Origin: Halomonas alimentaria
Lineage (GTDB): Bacteria; Pseudomonadota; Gammaproteobacteria; Pseudomonadales; Halomonadaceae
Direction: 5' to 3'
DNA: 64,000 nucleotides
NCBI RefSeq assembly: GCF_009902005.1
Contig: NZ_WUTT01000001.1
Span: forward strand, 100,762-164,761
Shown here: one piece after another, positions 45,065-53,775 of the stretch
Layout of the letters: each line of letters begins with the position of its first letter
Position numbering within the stretch: the first letter of the stretch is position 1
Made by a program: the position numbers and the translations under genes
The notes under the pieces: generated by a model
The model's database searches: none
What the model was told of the DNA's origin: nothing
What the model saw: only the letters and a program-made list of their open reading frames with translations

Positions 45065-45877
45065 TCAAGTCCTCGCGGCCCGTCTTGCTCCCTGCCAGGC
45101 CTGGAGGCGGGTCCAGGCGGCGAGCCACAGGGTGGCCACGGCGAAGCCGGCCAGGGTGCCCAGCGCCAGCCCCAGGGTGGGGTAGGCGAAGGAGACGCAC
45201 AGCGCATAGCAGAGCAGCGCGCCGAGCCCCATGGGGTAGTGCTTGATCACGGTGGCCACCGGGCCGGGGCCATGGGTCAGGTGGAGGATCACCAGGAAGG
45301 GATACATGGTGACCGGGAAGGCGGCCATCACCCCGGCCCAGGCGGCCGGCAGCACATGGGCCAGGCCGGTGATCACGAAGATGATCACCGCGGCGAGCAG
45401 GGCGCGCACCATCAGGGCAGCCCAGGAGAAGCGCCCGGCGGGGCGGGCCGCGCTCTCCGGTACGCGGCGGTAGAGCCAGGTGAACAGGGCAATGGCGGCC
45501 AGGGTGGTGAGGGTGCCGGTGAAGCGGTCGAACTCCACCCGGGTCAGCACCAGGCTTACCGCCAGGAAGGCGGCGAGCCCGGCGGCGGTGCCGGCCGCTA
45601 CGCCGGGTAGCCCGGGACGGCGCCCGGCCAGCAGGTAGCCGCCGCCCAGCGCCAGGGTGGCGGTGAAGCCGGCCAGGGTGTGCACGGCGCTCTCGGCGGC
45701 GAAGCCCGGCGATAGCTCCAGGCCGATGAAAAACAGGGCGATGGCGGTGCCCAGCGGATAACCCGCCAGCAGTCCGGCAACGCGGGGACTGACACGCACG
45801 GCGATGGCACCGAGGCCCAGCACCATGCCGATCGAGACCGCAAGCTTGGCCAGTTGCCAGCTCAGGGGAACTTCCAT
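45065..45877 (-). CDS. Conserved integral membrane protein, function unknown
   Basis: A 270-residue protein with about nine hydrophobic segments and little else. Two similar stretches, VAGLLAGYPLGTAIALFFIGLE (about residue 34) and WAGVMAAFPVTMYPFLVIL (about 180), suggest an internal repeat, as in transporters built from duplicated halves. I do not recognise the family with confidence. It is leftward and monocistronic, with AAGGAA at the start. Confidence 0.75.
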   Translation of the reverse strand: MEVPLSWQLAKLAVSIGMVLGLGAIAVRVSPRVAGLLAGYPLGTAIALFFIGLELSPGFAAESAVHTLAGFTATLALGGGYLLAGRRPGLPGVAAGTAAGLAAFLAVSLVLTRVEFDRFTGTLTTLAAIALFTWLYRRVPESAARPAGRFSWAALMVRALLAAVIIFVITGLAHVLPAAWAGVMAAFPVTMYPFLVILHLTHGPGPVATVIKHYPMGLGALLCYALCVSFAYPTLGLALGTLAGFAVATLWLAAWTRLQAWQGARRAART

Positions 45878-45991
45878 CTTGTTTTCCTTATCCTTGTGAG
45901 GCGGTTGTTGTCATGGAGCTTGTCGCACCTTCGTCGAGTGCCTGGCCACCAGGCCCGCGAGCTTCAGGCTCAGGAAGCGTGGCTTGAGACG

Positions 45992-46438
45992 CTAGATCAG
46001 TCGCAGTCCCTGGCGGTCGCGCCAGGCGGCGGGCAGGGCGTCTGCCAACGGCTCGCGCAGGTGGGCCGGCAGCGCCGATGTCGCTGCCTCCAGGGAGTCG
46101 AAGTCGCGGTTGCGCAGCCAGCAGTAGGCCCAGGCGCAGGCCTCGTCGCCGTCACGGGGCTGGGGCCGGGCGGGCATCTGCACCAGCAGGAAGGTGACGG
46201 TCCGCGCGGCCCACAGCGGGATCTCGTCGCCACTCTTCGCCTCGCTCCAGGCCGTCAGGGTGGCGGCGTCGGGGGTGGCTTCCGGCTGGCCGATGCGTAC
46301 CACCCGGGCGGTCTCGGCGAGCAGCAGGGCGAGGCGTTGCGGGGCATCCTGGCCCAGTTCACGCCATTGCGCCACCAGTCGCGGCATGCCGCGGCGCACC
46401 TTGGCATAGAAGTCGTCCTGGGGCATGGTCGAGGTCAT
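45992..46438 (-). CDS. Conserved hypothetical protein
   Basis: A 148-residue mostly helical soluble protein, MTSTMPQDDFYAKVRRGMPRLVAQW. No signal peptide or membrane helix. Composition is rich in Ala, Arg and Trp (WCWLRNRDFDSLEAA-like centre: AWAYCWLRNRDFDSLEAA). Family not recognised. It is divergent from the MalY-like gene, whose SD lies 20 nt from this start. Confidence 0.65.
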   Translation of the reverse strand: MTSTMPQDDFYAKVRRGMPRLVAQWRELGQDAPQRLALLLAETARVVRIGQPEATPDAATLTAWSEAKSGDEIPLWAARTVTFLLVQMPARPQPRDGDEACAWAYCWLRNRDFDSLEAATSALPAHLREPLADALPAAWRDRQGLRLI

Positions 46439-46472
46439 GGGATTTTCCTGGCCGTCGAAAAGGAGTGAGCGC

Positions 46473-47636
46473 ATGGCGTTCGATTTTGCCACGCCGGTGG
46501 AGCGTCGGCACCCGTCCGGTAACTGGCCATCACAGAAGTGGCATCGCTACGGTGACGGGGTACTGCCGCTATGGGTGGCCGACATGGACTTCGTTTCGCC
46601 CCCGGCGGTGCGTGAGGCGCTGCGCGCCCGGGTCGACCACGGTGTCTTCGGCTATGGCCTGGTGCCCGATTCGCTGCGTGAGACGCTATGCAGCTGGAGC
46701 CGCGAGCACTACTGCTGGGAGATCGCCCCCGAGTGGCAGCAGTGGCTGCCCGGGGTTGTGCCGGCGTTGCACCTGGCCAGCATGGCGCTGACGGAACCCG
46801 GTGATGGGGTGCTGACGGTAACGCCCATCTACCCGCCCTTCCTCAAGGTGGCCGAGCGTACCGGGCGCACGCCTCAGCAGGCGAGCATGCGCGAGCCAGC
46901 GGCGCCGGGCCAGCCCTGGCGCCTCGACCTCGAGGCCCTGGAGGCGGCGATCACTCCGCGCACCCGTCTGCTGCTGTGGTGTCACCCCCACAATCCCACC
47001 GGGCGGGTCTGGGATCACGACGAGCTGGCTGGACTGGCCGAGCTGGTGGAGCGCCACGATCTCCTCGTGGTCTCCGACGAGCTGCACTGCGATTTGCTGC
47101 TTGACGATGGCGCTCGCCACGTGCCGCTGGCGGCGGCCTTCCCGACGCTGGTCGAGCGTACCATCACGCTGTGGGCGCCCTCCAAGACCTTCAATCTGGC
47201 CGGGCTTACCACCGCCTGCGCGGTGATTCCCGACCCCCGGTTGCGACGGCGCTTTGCAGCGGCGGAAAAGGGGCTGACGCCGGATGGCAACGTGCTGGGG
47301 CTGGTGGCCGCAGAGGCCGCCTATGCTCAGGGGGACCCCTGGCGACAGGTGCTGCTCGAGGTGCTGCGTGACCACCGCCGCAGCCTGGTCGAGCGAGTGG
47401 CGCGCTGGCCCGGGGTGTCCATGAGCGCCCCGGAATCCACCTACCTGGCCTGGCTCGACCTGCGCGAGGTGGGGCTTGGCGAGTCACCCCAGCAAACGCT
47501 GCTGGAGCGCGCCGGGGTGGCCCTCTCCGATGGCGCCGACTTCGGCCACCCCGGCTTTGCCCGGCTCAACTTCGGCACCACCGCCACCCAGCTGGAAGAA
47601 GCCCTGTCGCGGCTGGATGGGGTGCTGGCTCAGTAG
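46473..47636 (+). CDS. MalY/PatB-type PLP-dependent C-S lyase (aminotransferase class I/II fold)
   Basis: A 387-residue PLP enzyme in the MalY/PatB group (cystathionine beta-lyase activity). Group features: LPLWVADMDFVSPPAV near residue 32, WCHPHNPTGRVW, VSDELHCDLLL and the PLP lysine in WAPSKTFNLAGL (about residue 235). It ends FGTTATQLEEAL. AAAAGGAG lies 8 nt upstream of the ATG. Its 3' end overlaps the end of convergent ybbN by 7 nt. Confidence 0.92.
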   Translation: MAFDFATPVERRHPSGNWPSQKWHRYGDGVLPLWVADMDFVSPPAVREALRARVDHGVFGYGLVPDSLRETLCSWSREHYCWEIAPEWQQWLPGVVPALHLASMALTEPGDGVLTVTPIYPPFLKVAERTGRTPQQASMREPAAPGQPWRLDLEALEAAITPRTRLLLWCHPHNPTGRVWDHDELAGLAELVERHDLLVVSDELHCDLLLDDGARHVPLAAAFPTLVERTITLWAPSKTFNLAGLTTACAVIPDPRLRRRFAAAEKGLTPDGNVLGLVAAEAAYAQGDPWRQVLLEVLRDHRRSLVERVARWPGVSMSAPESTYLAWLDLREVGLGESPQQTLLERAGVALSDGADFGHPGFARLNFGTTATQLEEALSRLDGVLAQ

Positions 47637-48577
47637 AGCATGGCGAACAGCTTGCGGCGGTAGCTCACCGTCAGCGGGTGGTCGGCGCCCAGGGCATCGA
47701 AGACCCGCAGCAGGGTCTTGCGTGCGGCGTCATCGCCATAGGCGCGGTCGGCTTTCATCAGCGCCAGCAGCCCCTCGAGACCCGGCTCATAGTCGCCATC
47801 GGCGACTCGGCGCAGGGCGCGCAGGTACTGCGCCTCGCTGTCGTCGCGCTTACCCAGGGCGGCCAGCTCCTCGGCGGAGGGGGCTTCCTCGCCGAACTCG
47901 ATGCTGGCGCGCACGCCGCGGGCCGGGGCAGCATCGCGCTCTTCTGGCGGCAGGTTGTCGAGCACGCTGCGAGCCTCCTCGCCGCGCCCCTCGGCCACCA
48001 GGGTGCGGGCCAGCTCCACCTGGTAGGGCGTGTGGTCCGGGTATTGCTGGCTGAGTTCCTGATAGATGGCTCGGGCGGTAGCGGCATCCCCGGCAGCCAG
48101 CGCCTCGGCGGCCTGGTCCTCGGGGCTCGCCGGGGCGTCTTCCGGTGCAGGGAAGTAACGGCCCAGCCACTCGCGGATCTCCTTCTCGGGCAGCGCGCCC
48201 TGGAAGTGGTCGACCAGGCCGCCCTGGCTGACCAGCTTGACGTCGGGCACCGAGCGCACGCCCAGCTGCGCGGCGATCTCCTGGTTCTCGTCGATGTTGA
48301 GCTTGGCCAGGAGGAAGGCGCCCTGGTATTCGCGGGCCAGCTTTTCCAGTACCGGCATCAGGTTCTTGCAGGGGCCGCACCAGGGGGCCCAGCAGTCGAG
48401 CAGTACCGGCACCTGCATGGAGAGCTCCAGCACCTGCTGGATGTTGCTGGCGTCGACGTCGATGATGACCTTGGGGGCCTCGCCCGCCTCGGCCTGGGCA
48501 GGTTGCGACTGAGCCTCCTGCGGGGCACTGGTGTCGGCAGTGAGCGGTTCACCGGTACGCGGATCGACGATGGACAT
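47630..48577 (-). CDS. ybbN: YbbN/CnoX-type thioredoxin-TPR protein with intact CXXC
   Basis: A 315-residue protein: a Pro/Gln/Glu-rich head (1-35), a thioredoxin domain with WAPWCGPCKNLMP (Cys residues near 67 and 70), and a C-terminal TPR-like domain (about 155-315) with ALAAGDAATARAIYQEL. This is the CnoX/YbbN chaperone layout that hands unfolded or oxidised proteins to DnaK and GroEL. The active site is a full CGPC, unlike E. coli YbbN (SQHC), so it is expected to have reductase activity. It converges with the MalY-like gene. Confidence 0.92.
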   Translation of the reverse strand: MSIVDPRTGEPLTADTSAPQEAQSQPAQAEAGEAPKVIIDVDASNIQQVLELSMQVPVLLDCWAPWCGPCKNLMPVLEKLAREYQGAFLLAKLNIDENQEIAAQLGVRSVPDVKLVSQGGLVDHFQGALPEKEIREWLGRYFPAPEDAPASPEDQAAEALAAGDAATARAIYQELSQQYPDHTPYQVELARTLVAEGRGEEARSVLDNLPPEERDAAPARGVRASIEFGEEAPSAEELAALGKRDDSEAQYLRALRRVADGDYEPGLEGLLALMKADRAYGDDAARKTLLRVFDALGADHPLTVSYRRKLFAMLY

Positions 48578-48656
48578 GGTTGGGCTTCCCGAAAACGAAT
48601 GGATTTGCCTACGAGATGCGGGTGAAGGCTGGCGGATTCAAGGGGGCAGGCTCGTG

Positions 48657-48712
48657 CAGCGCGGATCGCGGTTCTGAAACGGGAGGGAACCGATGGCCTT
48701 CGGGGTACGAGC
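48657..48712 (-). pseudogene. tRNA-fMet fragment, degenerate copy 2
   Basis: Matches the 3' two thirds of the initiator tRNA (anticodon arm and T-arm side), with a short insertion in the T-arm shared with copy 1. It lacks the 5' acceptor strand and D-arm, so it cannot fold as tRNA. A hairpin lies just upstream of it in the transcription direction. Confidence 0.75.
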
Positions 48713-48717
48713 AAGAA

Positions 48718-48747
48718 AGAAGCCGACCCCCGGAGGAATCGGCTTCT
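48718..48747 (-). terminator. Hairpin between tRNA-fMet remnants
   Basis: Stem AGAAGCCGA/TCGGCTTCT with a 12-nt loop; a near copy of the hairpin at 48823-48846. Confidence 0.65.
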
Positions 48748-48755
48748 TCGATATT

Positions 48756-48815
48756 TGGTAGCGGGGACCGCTGGTTCTGAAACGAGAGGGAACCGATGGC
48801 CTTCGGGGTATGAGC
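48756..48815 (-). pseudogene. tRNA-fMet fragment, degenerate copy 1
   Basis: Carries the CCA end, the 3' acceptor strand and the variable and anticodon region of tRNA-fMet. About 16 extra bases sit in the T-arm, and there is no 5' half. With its hairpin it forms a unit of about 103 bp repeated at 48657-48712. Confidence 0.78.
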
Positions 48816-48822
48816 AAGAAAG

Positions 48823-48846
48823 AGCCGACTCCCGTAGGAATCGGCT
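48823..48846 (-). terminator. Terminator of tRNA-fMet
   Basis: A 10-bp stem (AGCCGATTCC with GGAGTCGGCT, one G-T pair), CTTTCTT following in the leftward direction; 13 nt after the tRNA 3' end. Confidence 0.75.
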
Positions 48847-48858
48847 TTCTTCGATATT

Positions 48859-48935
<77 letters not shown>

Positions 48936-49022
48936 TCAACGTGTGGCGTATTCTACACGGGATTCGCCTTTAGTCAAGCGTAGCCCTCAAACGCTCGTCC
49001 ATCACGCCCTCTCTGGGCCATA

Positions 49023-49050
49023 CTGTCCTTGGGTTGTCATAAAGATGACA
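49023..49050. promoter_or_regulatory. Regulatory site candidate upstream of phaB
   Basis: The palindrome TGTCAT-AAAG-ATGACA (49035-49050) overlaps two 11-bp direct repeats (CTGTCCTTGGG, TTGTCATAAAG) that resemble a PhoB box (CTGTCATAAAG type). It lies about 75 nt before phaB. Confidence 0.35.
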
Positions 49051-49123
49051 GCTTGATCTAGAACAATGTGCAGTTCGGCCGGCAGGGCCGGAGCACAGTG
49101 TCATCATCATCAGGGAGGTATAC

Positions 49124-49870
49124 ATGGCCAATTCATCACGCGTCGCCTGGGTCACCGGTGGTACCGGCGGCATCGGTAGTGCGATCTGCCGTTCACTGGC
49201 CGCCGAGGGCTACAAGGTAGTGGCCGGCTATCATAACCCGGAGAAGGCCAAGGCCTGGCTCGAGGAGCAGAAGGCTGCAGGCTTTGACAATATTGATATT
49301 GCCGGGGTCGACCTGGTCGATTACGACGCTTGCGTGAAGGGCGTCAAGGAGATCGAGGAGAAGCACGGACCGATCGCCGTGCTGGTCAACTGTGCCGGTA
49401 TCACCCGTGATGGCACCATGAAGAAGATGAGCCCCGAGCAGTGGCACGAGGTCATCGACACCAACCTGAACAGTGTCTTCAACACCTGCCGCAGCGTGAT
49501 CGAGAGCATGCTCGAGCAGCAGTACGGCCGGATCATCAACATCTCCTCGATCAACGGCCGCAAGGGCCAGTTCGGGCAGGTAAACTACGCAGCCGCCAAG
49601 GCGGGCATGCACGGCCTGACCATGTCCCTGGCCCAGGAGACTGCTACCAAGGGCATTACCGTCAACACCGTGTCGCCGGGCTATATCGCCACCGACATGA
49701 TCATGAACATTCCCGAGAAGGTGCGCGAGTCGATCCGTGAAACCATCCCGGTGAAGCGCTACGGCAAGCCCGAGGAGATCGGTCGCCTGGTGGCCTATCT
49801 GGCCGACGAGGAGTCCGGTTTCATCACCGGCGCCAATATCGATATCAACGGCGGCCAGTTCATGGGCTGA
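49124..49870 (+). CDS. phaB: Acetoacetyl-CoA reductase
   Basis: PhaB reduces acetoacetyl-CoA to (R)-3-hydroxybutyryl-CoA with NADPH for polyhydroxybutyrate synthesis. The 248-residue SDR has the cofactor motif TGGTGGIGSAICR, NCAGITRDGTMKKM, Ser in NISSINGRKGQFGQ, and the catalytic Tyr and Lys in VNYAAAKAG. GQFGQVNY and PGYIATDMI are typical for PhaB rather than FabG. GGGAGG precedes the ATG. No phaA or phaC lies next to it, so the pathway is scattered. Confidence 0.95.
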   Translation: MANSSRVAWVTGGTGGIGSAICRSLAAEGYKVVAGYHNPEKAKAWLEEQKAAGFDNIDIAGVDLVDYDACVKGVKEIEEKHGPIAVLVNCAGITRDGTMKKMSPEQWHEVIDTNLNSVFNTCRSVIESMLEQQYGRIINISSINGRKGQFGQVNYAAAKAGMHGLTMSLAQETATKGITVNTVSPGYIATDMIMNIPEKVRESIRETIPVKRYGKPEEIGRLVAYLADEESGFITGANIDINGGQFMG

Positions 49871-49909
49871 CGCGGGCTGCCACCTGCCTCTAGGCAGGAT
49901 AGCGCCACA

Positions 49910-49939
49910 CAGGAGCGCGAGGGAGACCTCGCGCTCCTG
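49910..49939. terminator. Terminator between phaB and DUF349 gene
   Basis: A 13-bp perfect stem (arm CAGGAGCGCGAGG) with a 4-nt loop, then TTTCG. The genes converge, so it can act on both strands. Confidence 0.8.
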
Positions 49940-49945
49940 TTTCGT

Positions 49946-52729
49946 TCAGGGGGGTGGGAGGCGCGACAGCCGCTCCAGCATATGGTCCAGTTCCCCGACC
50001 TCGCGCTCCCATATTGCCGGCGGCACGGGGCCGATGGCCAGCAACTCGGCGAGCACGCCGCGTACCTCCTCGGCCCGGGACGACTCACGCCCCAGGTTGT
50101 CGTTGAGCCGTTCGACCTGTATCGCCAGGCGCAGCGGCTCGTCGCGCTGGCTGACGCTCCCCACGGCCAGCAACGAGAGGTGCACCCTCACGCGTGCGAG
50201 GCGCTCCTCGACCGTGTCGGCGGATGTGGTTTCCTGTCGAGCGGCGTTGCGCCGAGCGTGGGCGCGGCTCATGTCGTCGCCCAATGTGAGCGCCTTCGGG
50301 AGTGCTACCTCGCGTGCCTCGCCGCCCTCGAGTCGTGCGGCATCTGCCTCGAGGTGTTCCTCGAGCAGCGTACGCACGGCCTGCCACTCCTCCACCTGCT
50401 TGGCCACCGCCAGGCGCTCCAGGCGCTCTCGCCGGGCACGCACGATGCCGGACCAGCGCCGCCGCATGCCCTCGCTGCGGCGTCCCCCGGGGAGTGGCTC
50501 CAGCGCGGCGGCCTCGTCGATGGCCCTGGCCAGCTGCGCTGCATCGGCCGGCTGGGCAGGTTGCCAGCTATCCATGCGGTCGATGAGCGCCTGCATGGCG
50601 TCCATTCGTTCCCTGGCTCGGCGAACGCGGTCGTCCCGGGCCGCCTCGCGGCTGGCGAAGATGGTGTCGCACAGGCCGCGGAATTCGCGCCACAGCGCCT
50701 GTTCCTCGCCCTTGGGGGCTCGACCCAGCTCCCGCCAGCGACGCTGCAGCGCCTTGGCCTGCTCGGCGCGCCGGGTGGCCGGGCTCTCATCTCCTGGCAG
50801 CTGGCGGGCCTCCTCGATCAGTTCGCGCTTGGCCTCGGCGATCTCCCGGGCGCGCTGATCGATCAGCGCCTGGAGGCGGTGGCGGATTACGCCGAAACGT
50901 CGTCCGACGGCTTCTGCCTGTTCGCGTGGGACCGGCGAGGCCCGGCGCCACTGGTCTCGGGCTCGGTCACGGATCTCGCGCAAGGCGTCGGGGTCGGCTT
51001 GCTGGGCGGGGTGGTCGAGGAGTGTCTCGAGCTGTTCGCACAGGGCGATACGCGTCGCCAGGTTGTTATCGCGCTCGGCGTCGAGGCGCGCCCGCCAGGC
51101 CGCCAGGCGTTCGTGAATGCGGTTCGAGGCGGCGCGGAAGCGCGCCGACTGTTCACGGTTGGCAGCGGCATCGCCCAGTGACTTCCACTCCTTGACCAGC
51201 TGGCGGTGGCGGCGATCCAGAGCGCCCTCCACGCTGGCCTCGTCGTCGGCCAGGGCCTCGATGCCGGCGACCAGCTGTTCACGTTTGGGGCCGGCCACGA
51301 ATCCACGCCAGTCGCGCAGCTCTGCCAGCCGGGCACCAAGGCGTTTGAAACGTGCCTCCAGGGGGCGGAAGCGGGTGGCATCGATGCGTTCGGCAAGCTG
51401 GCGCAGGTGCTGGTAAAGGCGGCTGGCCGGCTTGAAGGCGCCGCGCTCCAGCAGGCGCTCGAGCTCATCGAGCTGCTCCTCGAAATGCTCTGCGAGCCCC
51501 TCGGCGCTGGCCGACGTGGTCGCCGGGCTGTTCTCGAGCCGCTGGCGTGTCCTGAGAAGCAGTGGCGTGGGCGCCAGGTCGCCGGGCCAGTCGATCGCCG
51601 TGAGCAATCCCTGGAGACGCTCCTTGTCGTCATCCTCGAGGGCCCGCTCCAGTTCACCGGCGCGCTGGGTGAGGCGCACCCAGGCGCCGCCGATCGCCTC
51701 GAAGCGGCCCAGGGCAGCGTCGTAACGCCGGCGCAGCGTTTCATCGGTGACATGGTGGTCGGCGAGTTCCTGCCAGCGGTGGGCCAGCAGTCGCTTCTGG
51801 GCGCGCAGGCTGTCGATATCCTGGGCCCCCAGCGTCTCGCTGCGCTCGAGTGCCTCGAGGCTCTCTTCCAGCGCCTCCACCAGGCTCTCGCTGGCCTGCT
51901 GGGCGTCCTCGCGGTGGCGATGGGCGGCGGCATTGGCGCGCTGTTGCGCCTCGTGATCCTCGACCACCTTGCGACAGCGCAGACAGGCGTCGTGATAGCG
52001 GCGTTCCAGGCTTGCGTCGGGGGTATCCTCGAGCTGCTGCCATTCGCGCATCAGGTGACGCAGGCGTCCGGCATAGAGCGGCTCCCAGGGGGCGCCGGCG
52101 TGGCGCTCCAGGGCCTGCACCAGCGACTCTCGACGCTCCCGGGCGGCGGCCAGCTCGGCGGCGTCGGCGCGGCGGCGGTTGAGACGCTCGCGGGCCTGGC
52201 GCATGACCTGGCGGTCGCGCTTCGCCTCGCGCACCAGCCGTGACAGGCCAGCGTCGCTGTCGACCCTGGCCGCCGCGGCATGGCGTACCGCGGCGATGCC
52301 GTTGTCACAGGCCTGTCGCACCAGGGCCGCCTCGTCCTGCAAACGCTCGATCGCCGCCAGGCGCAGCTGCTGGTTGTCGCCCTCGAGGGCGATTGCCTCG
52401 AGCAGCGCGGTATCGCTGAGTCGACCGACCATGGCGACCCGGGCGGAAAGCTCCAGCTGTCCCTCCTTGCCGCAGACGAGTGCCGTCAGGCGGCGTTCGA
52501 GTTCCGGGGAGCGCGCCTCGTCATCGAGCAGGGCGATCAGTCCCTCGGGGTCCTCGAGCCGTGCGAGCGCTGCAGTGCGCACGGCCGGGTCGGTGTCCGC
52601 TGCCAGTCGCTCCAGGGCGCGACGATGATCGTCGCGGGCGGGGTCAAGGCGCGCGATGGCCTGGCGACGCACGCCAGGGTCGGGGTGCTGCCAGCGGGGG
52701 GCGAAGAGGCGGCGGAAGAGTCCGGACAT
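49946..52729 (-). CDS. Large DUF349 coiled-coil protein
   Basis: A 927-residue, Arg/Glu/Ala-rich protein. Residues 1-190 look like HEAT-type helical repeats (DPGVRRQAIARLDPARDDHRR; ADTDPAVRTAALARLED). The rest is made of repeated helical DUF349 units with W-x-R/E-L patterns (REWQQLEDTPDASLERRYHDA; HRWQELADHHVTDETLRRRYDAAL) and long coiled coils. Function is unknown; such proteins occur in pseudomonads. Start 52729 (MSGLFRRLFAPRW) is preferred over an upstream ATG. It is divergent from minC. Confidence 0.85.
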   Translation of the reverse strand: MSGLFRRLFAPRWQHPDPGVRRQAIARLDPARDDHRRALERLAADTDPAVRTAALARLEDPEGLIALLDDEARSPELERRLTALVCGKEGQLELSARVAMVGRLSDTALLEAIALEGDNQQLRLAAIERLQDEAALVRQACDNGIAAVRHAAAARVDSDAGLSRLVREAKRDRQVMRQARERLNRRRADAAELAAARERRESLVQALERHAGAPWEPLYAGRLRHLMREWQQLEDTPDASLERRYHDACLRCRKVVEDHEAQQRANAAAHRHREDAQQASESLVEALEESLEALERSETLGAQDIDSLRAQKRLLAHRWQELADHHVTDETLRRRYDAALGRFEAIGGAWVRLTQRAGELERALEDDDKERLQGLLTAIDWPGDLAPTPLLLRTRQRLENSPATTSASAEGLAEHFEEQLDELERLLERGAFKPASRLYQHLRQLAERIDATRFRPLEARFKRLGARLAELRDWRGFVAGPKREQLVAGIEALADDEASVEGALDRRHRQLVKEWKSLGDAAANREQSARFRAASNRIHERLAAWRARLDAERDNNLATRIALCEQLETLLDHPAQQADPDALREIRDRARDQWRRASPVPREQAEAVGRRFGVIRHRLQALIDQRAREIAEAKRELIEEARQLPGDESPATRRAEQAKALQRRWRELGRAPKGEEQALWREFRGLCDTIFASREAARDDRVRRARERMDAMQALIDRMDSWQPAQPADAAQLARAIDEAAALEPLPGGRRSEGMRRRWSGIVRARRERLERLAVAKQVEEWQAVRTLLEEHLEADAARLEGGEAREVALPKALTLGDDMSRAHARRNAARQETTSADTVEERLARVRVHLSLLAVGSVSQRDEPLRLAIQVERLNDNLGRESSRAEEVRGVLAELLAIGPVPPAIWEREVGELDHMLERLSRLPPP

Positions 52730-52873
52730 TGGGTATCCTGGCGTGGGCGGCATTGTGTGCCGGGGCACTCCCGCCCGTATCGTTATTGGTCAATCCTGTG
52801 ATGGCTATCTAAGCATGCGTCGCGGCTGGGGAAAAGTCCGTGTCCGGGGCGGTCCTGTGGCTATACGGCGACA

Positions 52874-52903
52874 CTGACAGGTGGTGCTCGTCGCGCGTAT
52901 GAT
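52874..52903 (+). promoter_or_regulatory. Probable minCDE promoter
   Basis: CTGACA and TATGAT with an 18-nt spacer, 70 nt upstream of minC. The only promoter-like pair found in this gap. Confidence 0.55.
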
Positions 52904-52973
52904 GGAGTTGCAGGGGAGGTGCGAGTCGCTTAGCTTTGACTCTACTCCCATCACAGCGACCTGGAGTTCGGCA

Positions 52974-53720
52974 ATGAGCCTCAAACTGGACAGGGAAAGC
53001 GCAGCCTTCACTTTCAAGGGAGGCATGCTGCCGATGACGGTCATGGAACTGGCCAGTGCCGATCCCGAGCAGATTCGCGATCAGCTCGCCGGCAAGCTCA
53101 GTCAGTCGCCGGCCTTCTTCCAGCACACCCCGGTAGTGCTCAGCGTGGAGAAGCTCGACGAGCCTCACCTGGCCCTCGAACGCATCTGTGCGGTGTGTCG
53201 TGGCCACAAGCTGTTGCCCGTGGCCGTGCGTGGCGGTGCCGACCCGGTCAAGCAGTCGGCGTGGGCCCTGGGCCTGGGCTGGTTTCCGCCCCAGGAGAGT
53301 GGCCGGGCGCGCCCCCTGGAGAGCGTTGCCGCCGGTGAGGCACCAGTTGCCGACGAGTCGGTCGACCTGGGGGTGCCGCCAGGCGTCGCCAGCGGCGGGC
53401 GTATCTTCCGCGGCACGGTGCGCTCCGGGCAGCAGATCACCTCGCCCAGCGGTGACCTGGTGGTGGTCGGTGCCGTCAATGCCGGCGCCGAGGTGCTCGC
53501 CGCGGGTAGCGTGCACGTCTATGGCGCGCTGCGCGGCCGCGCCCTGGCCGGAATCCATGGTGACCCCCAGGCCAGTATCTTCTGCCGTGAGCTCCATGCC
53601 GAGCTGCTTTCGGTGGCCGGCAACTACAAGCGCCTCGAGGACATCGACCGACGGTTGCTGGGAACTCCAGTGCAGGTTCGCCTCGACGGGGATCAGCTGG
53701 GCATTACCTCGCTCGCCTGA
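52974..53720 (+). CDS. minC: Septum site-determining protein MinC
   Basis: A 248-residue inhibitor of FtsZ ring assembly. The N-terminal FtsZ-binding domain includes FTFKGGMLPMTVMELA; the C-terminal beta-helix domain includes GQQITSPSGDLVVVGAVNAGAEVLAAGSVHVYGALRGRA, the MinD-binding part with its GAEV/GSIHVYG signature. First gene of minCDE. Start 52974 (MSLKLDRESAAF) lacks a strong SD (CTGGAGTTCGGCA upstream). Confidence 0.96.
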   Translation: MSLKLDRESAAFTFKGGMLPMTVMELASADPEQIRDQLAGKLSQSPAFFQHTPVVLSVEKLDEPHLALERICAVCRGHKLLPVAVRGGADPVKQSAWALGLGWFPPQESGRARPLESVAAGEAPVADESVDLGVPPGVASGGRIFRGTVRSGQQITSPSGDLVVVGAVNAGAEVLAAGSVHVYGALRGRALAGIHGDPQASIFCRELHAELLSVAGNYKRLEDIDRRLLGTPVQVRLDGDQLGITSLA

Positions 53721-53775
53721 GCGGCATGCCCGTCGATAGCCCGATCCATTTCAACGACACGACAGGAAGCGACTC

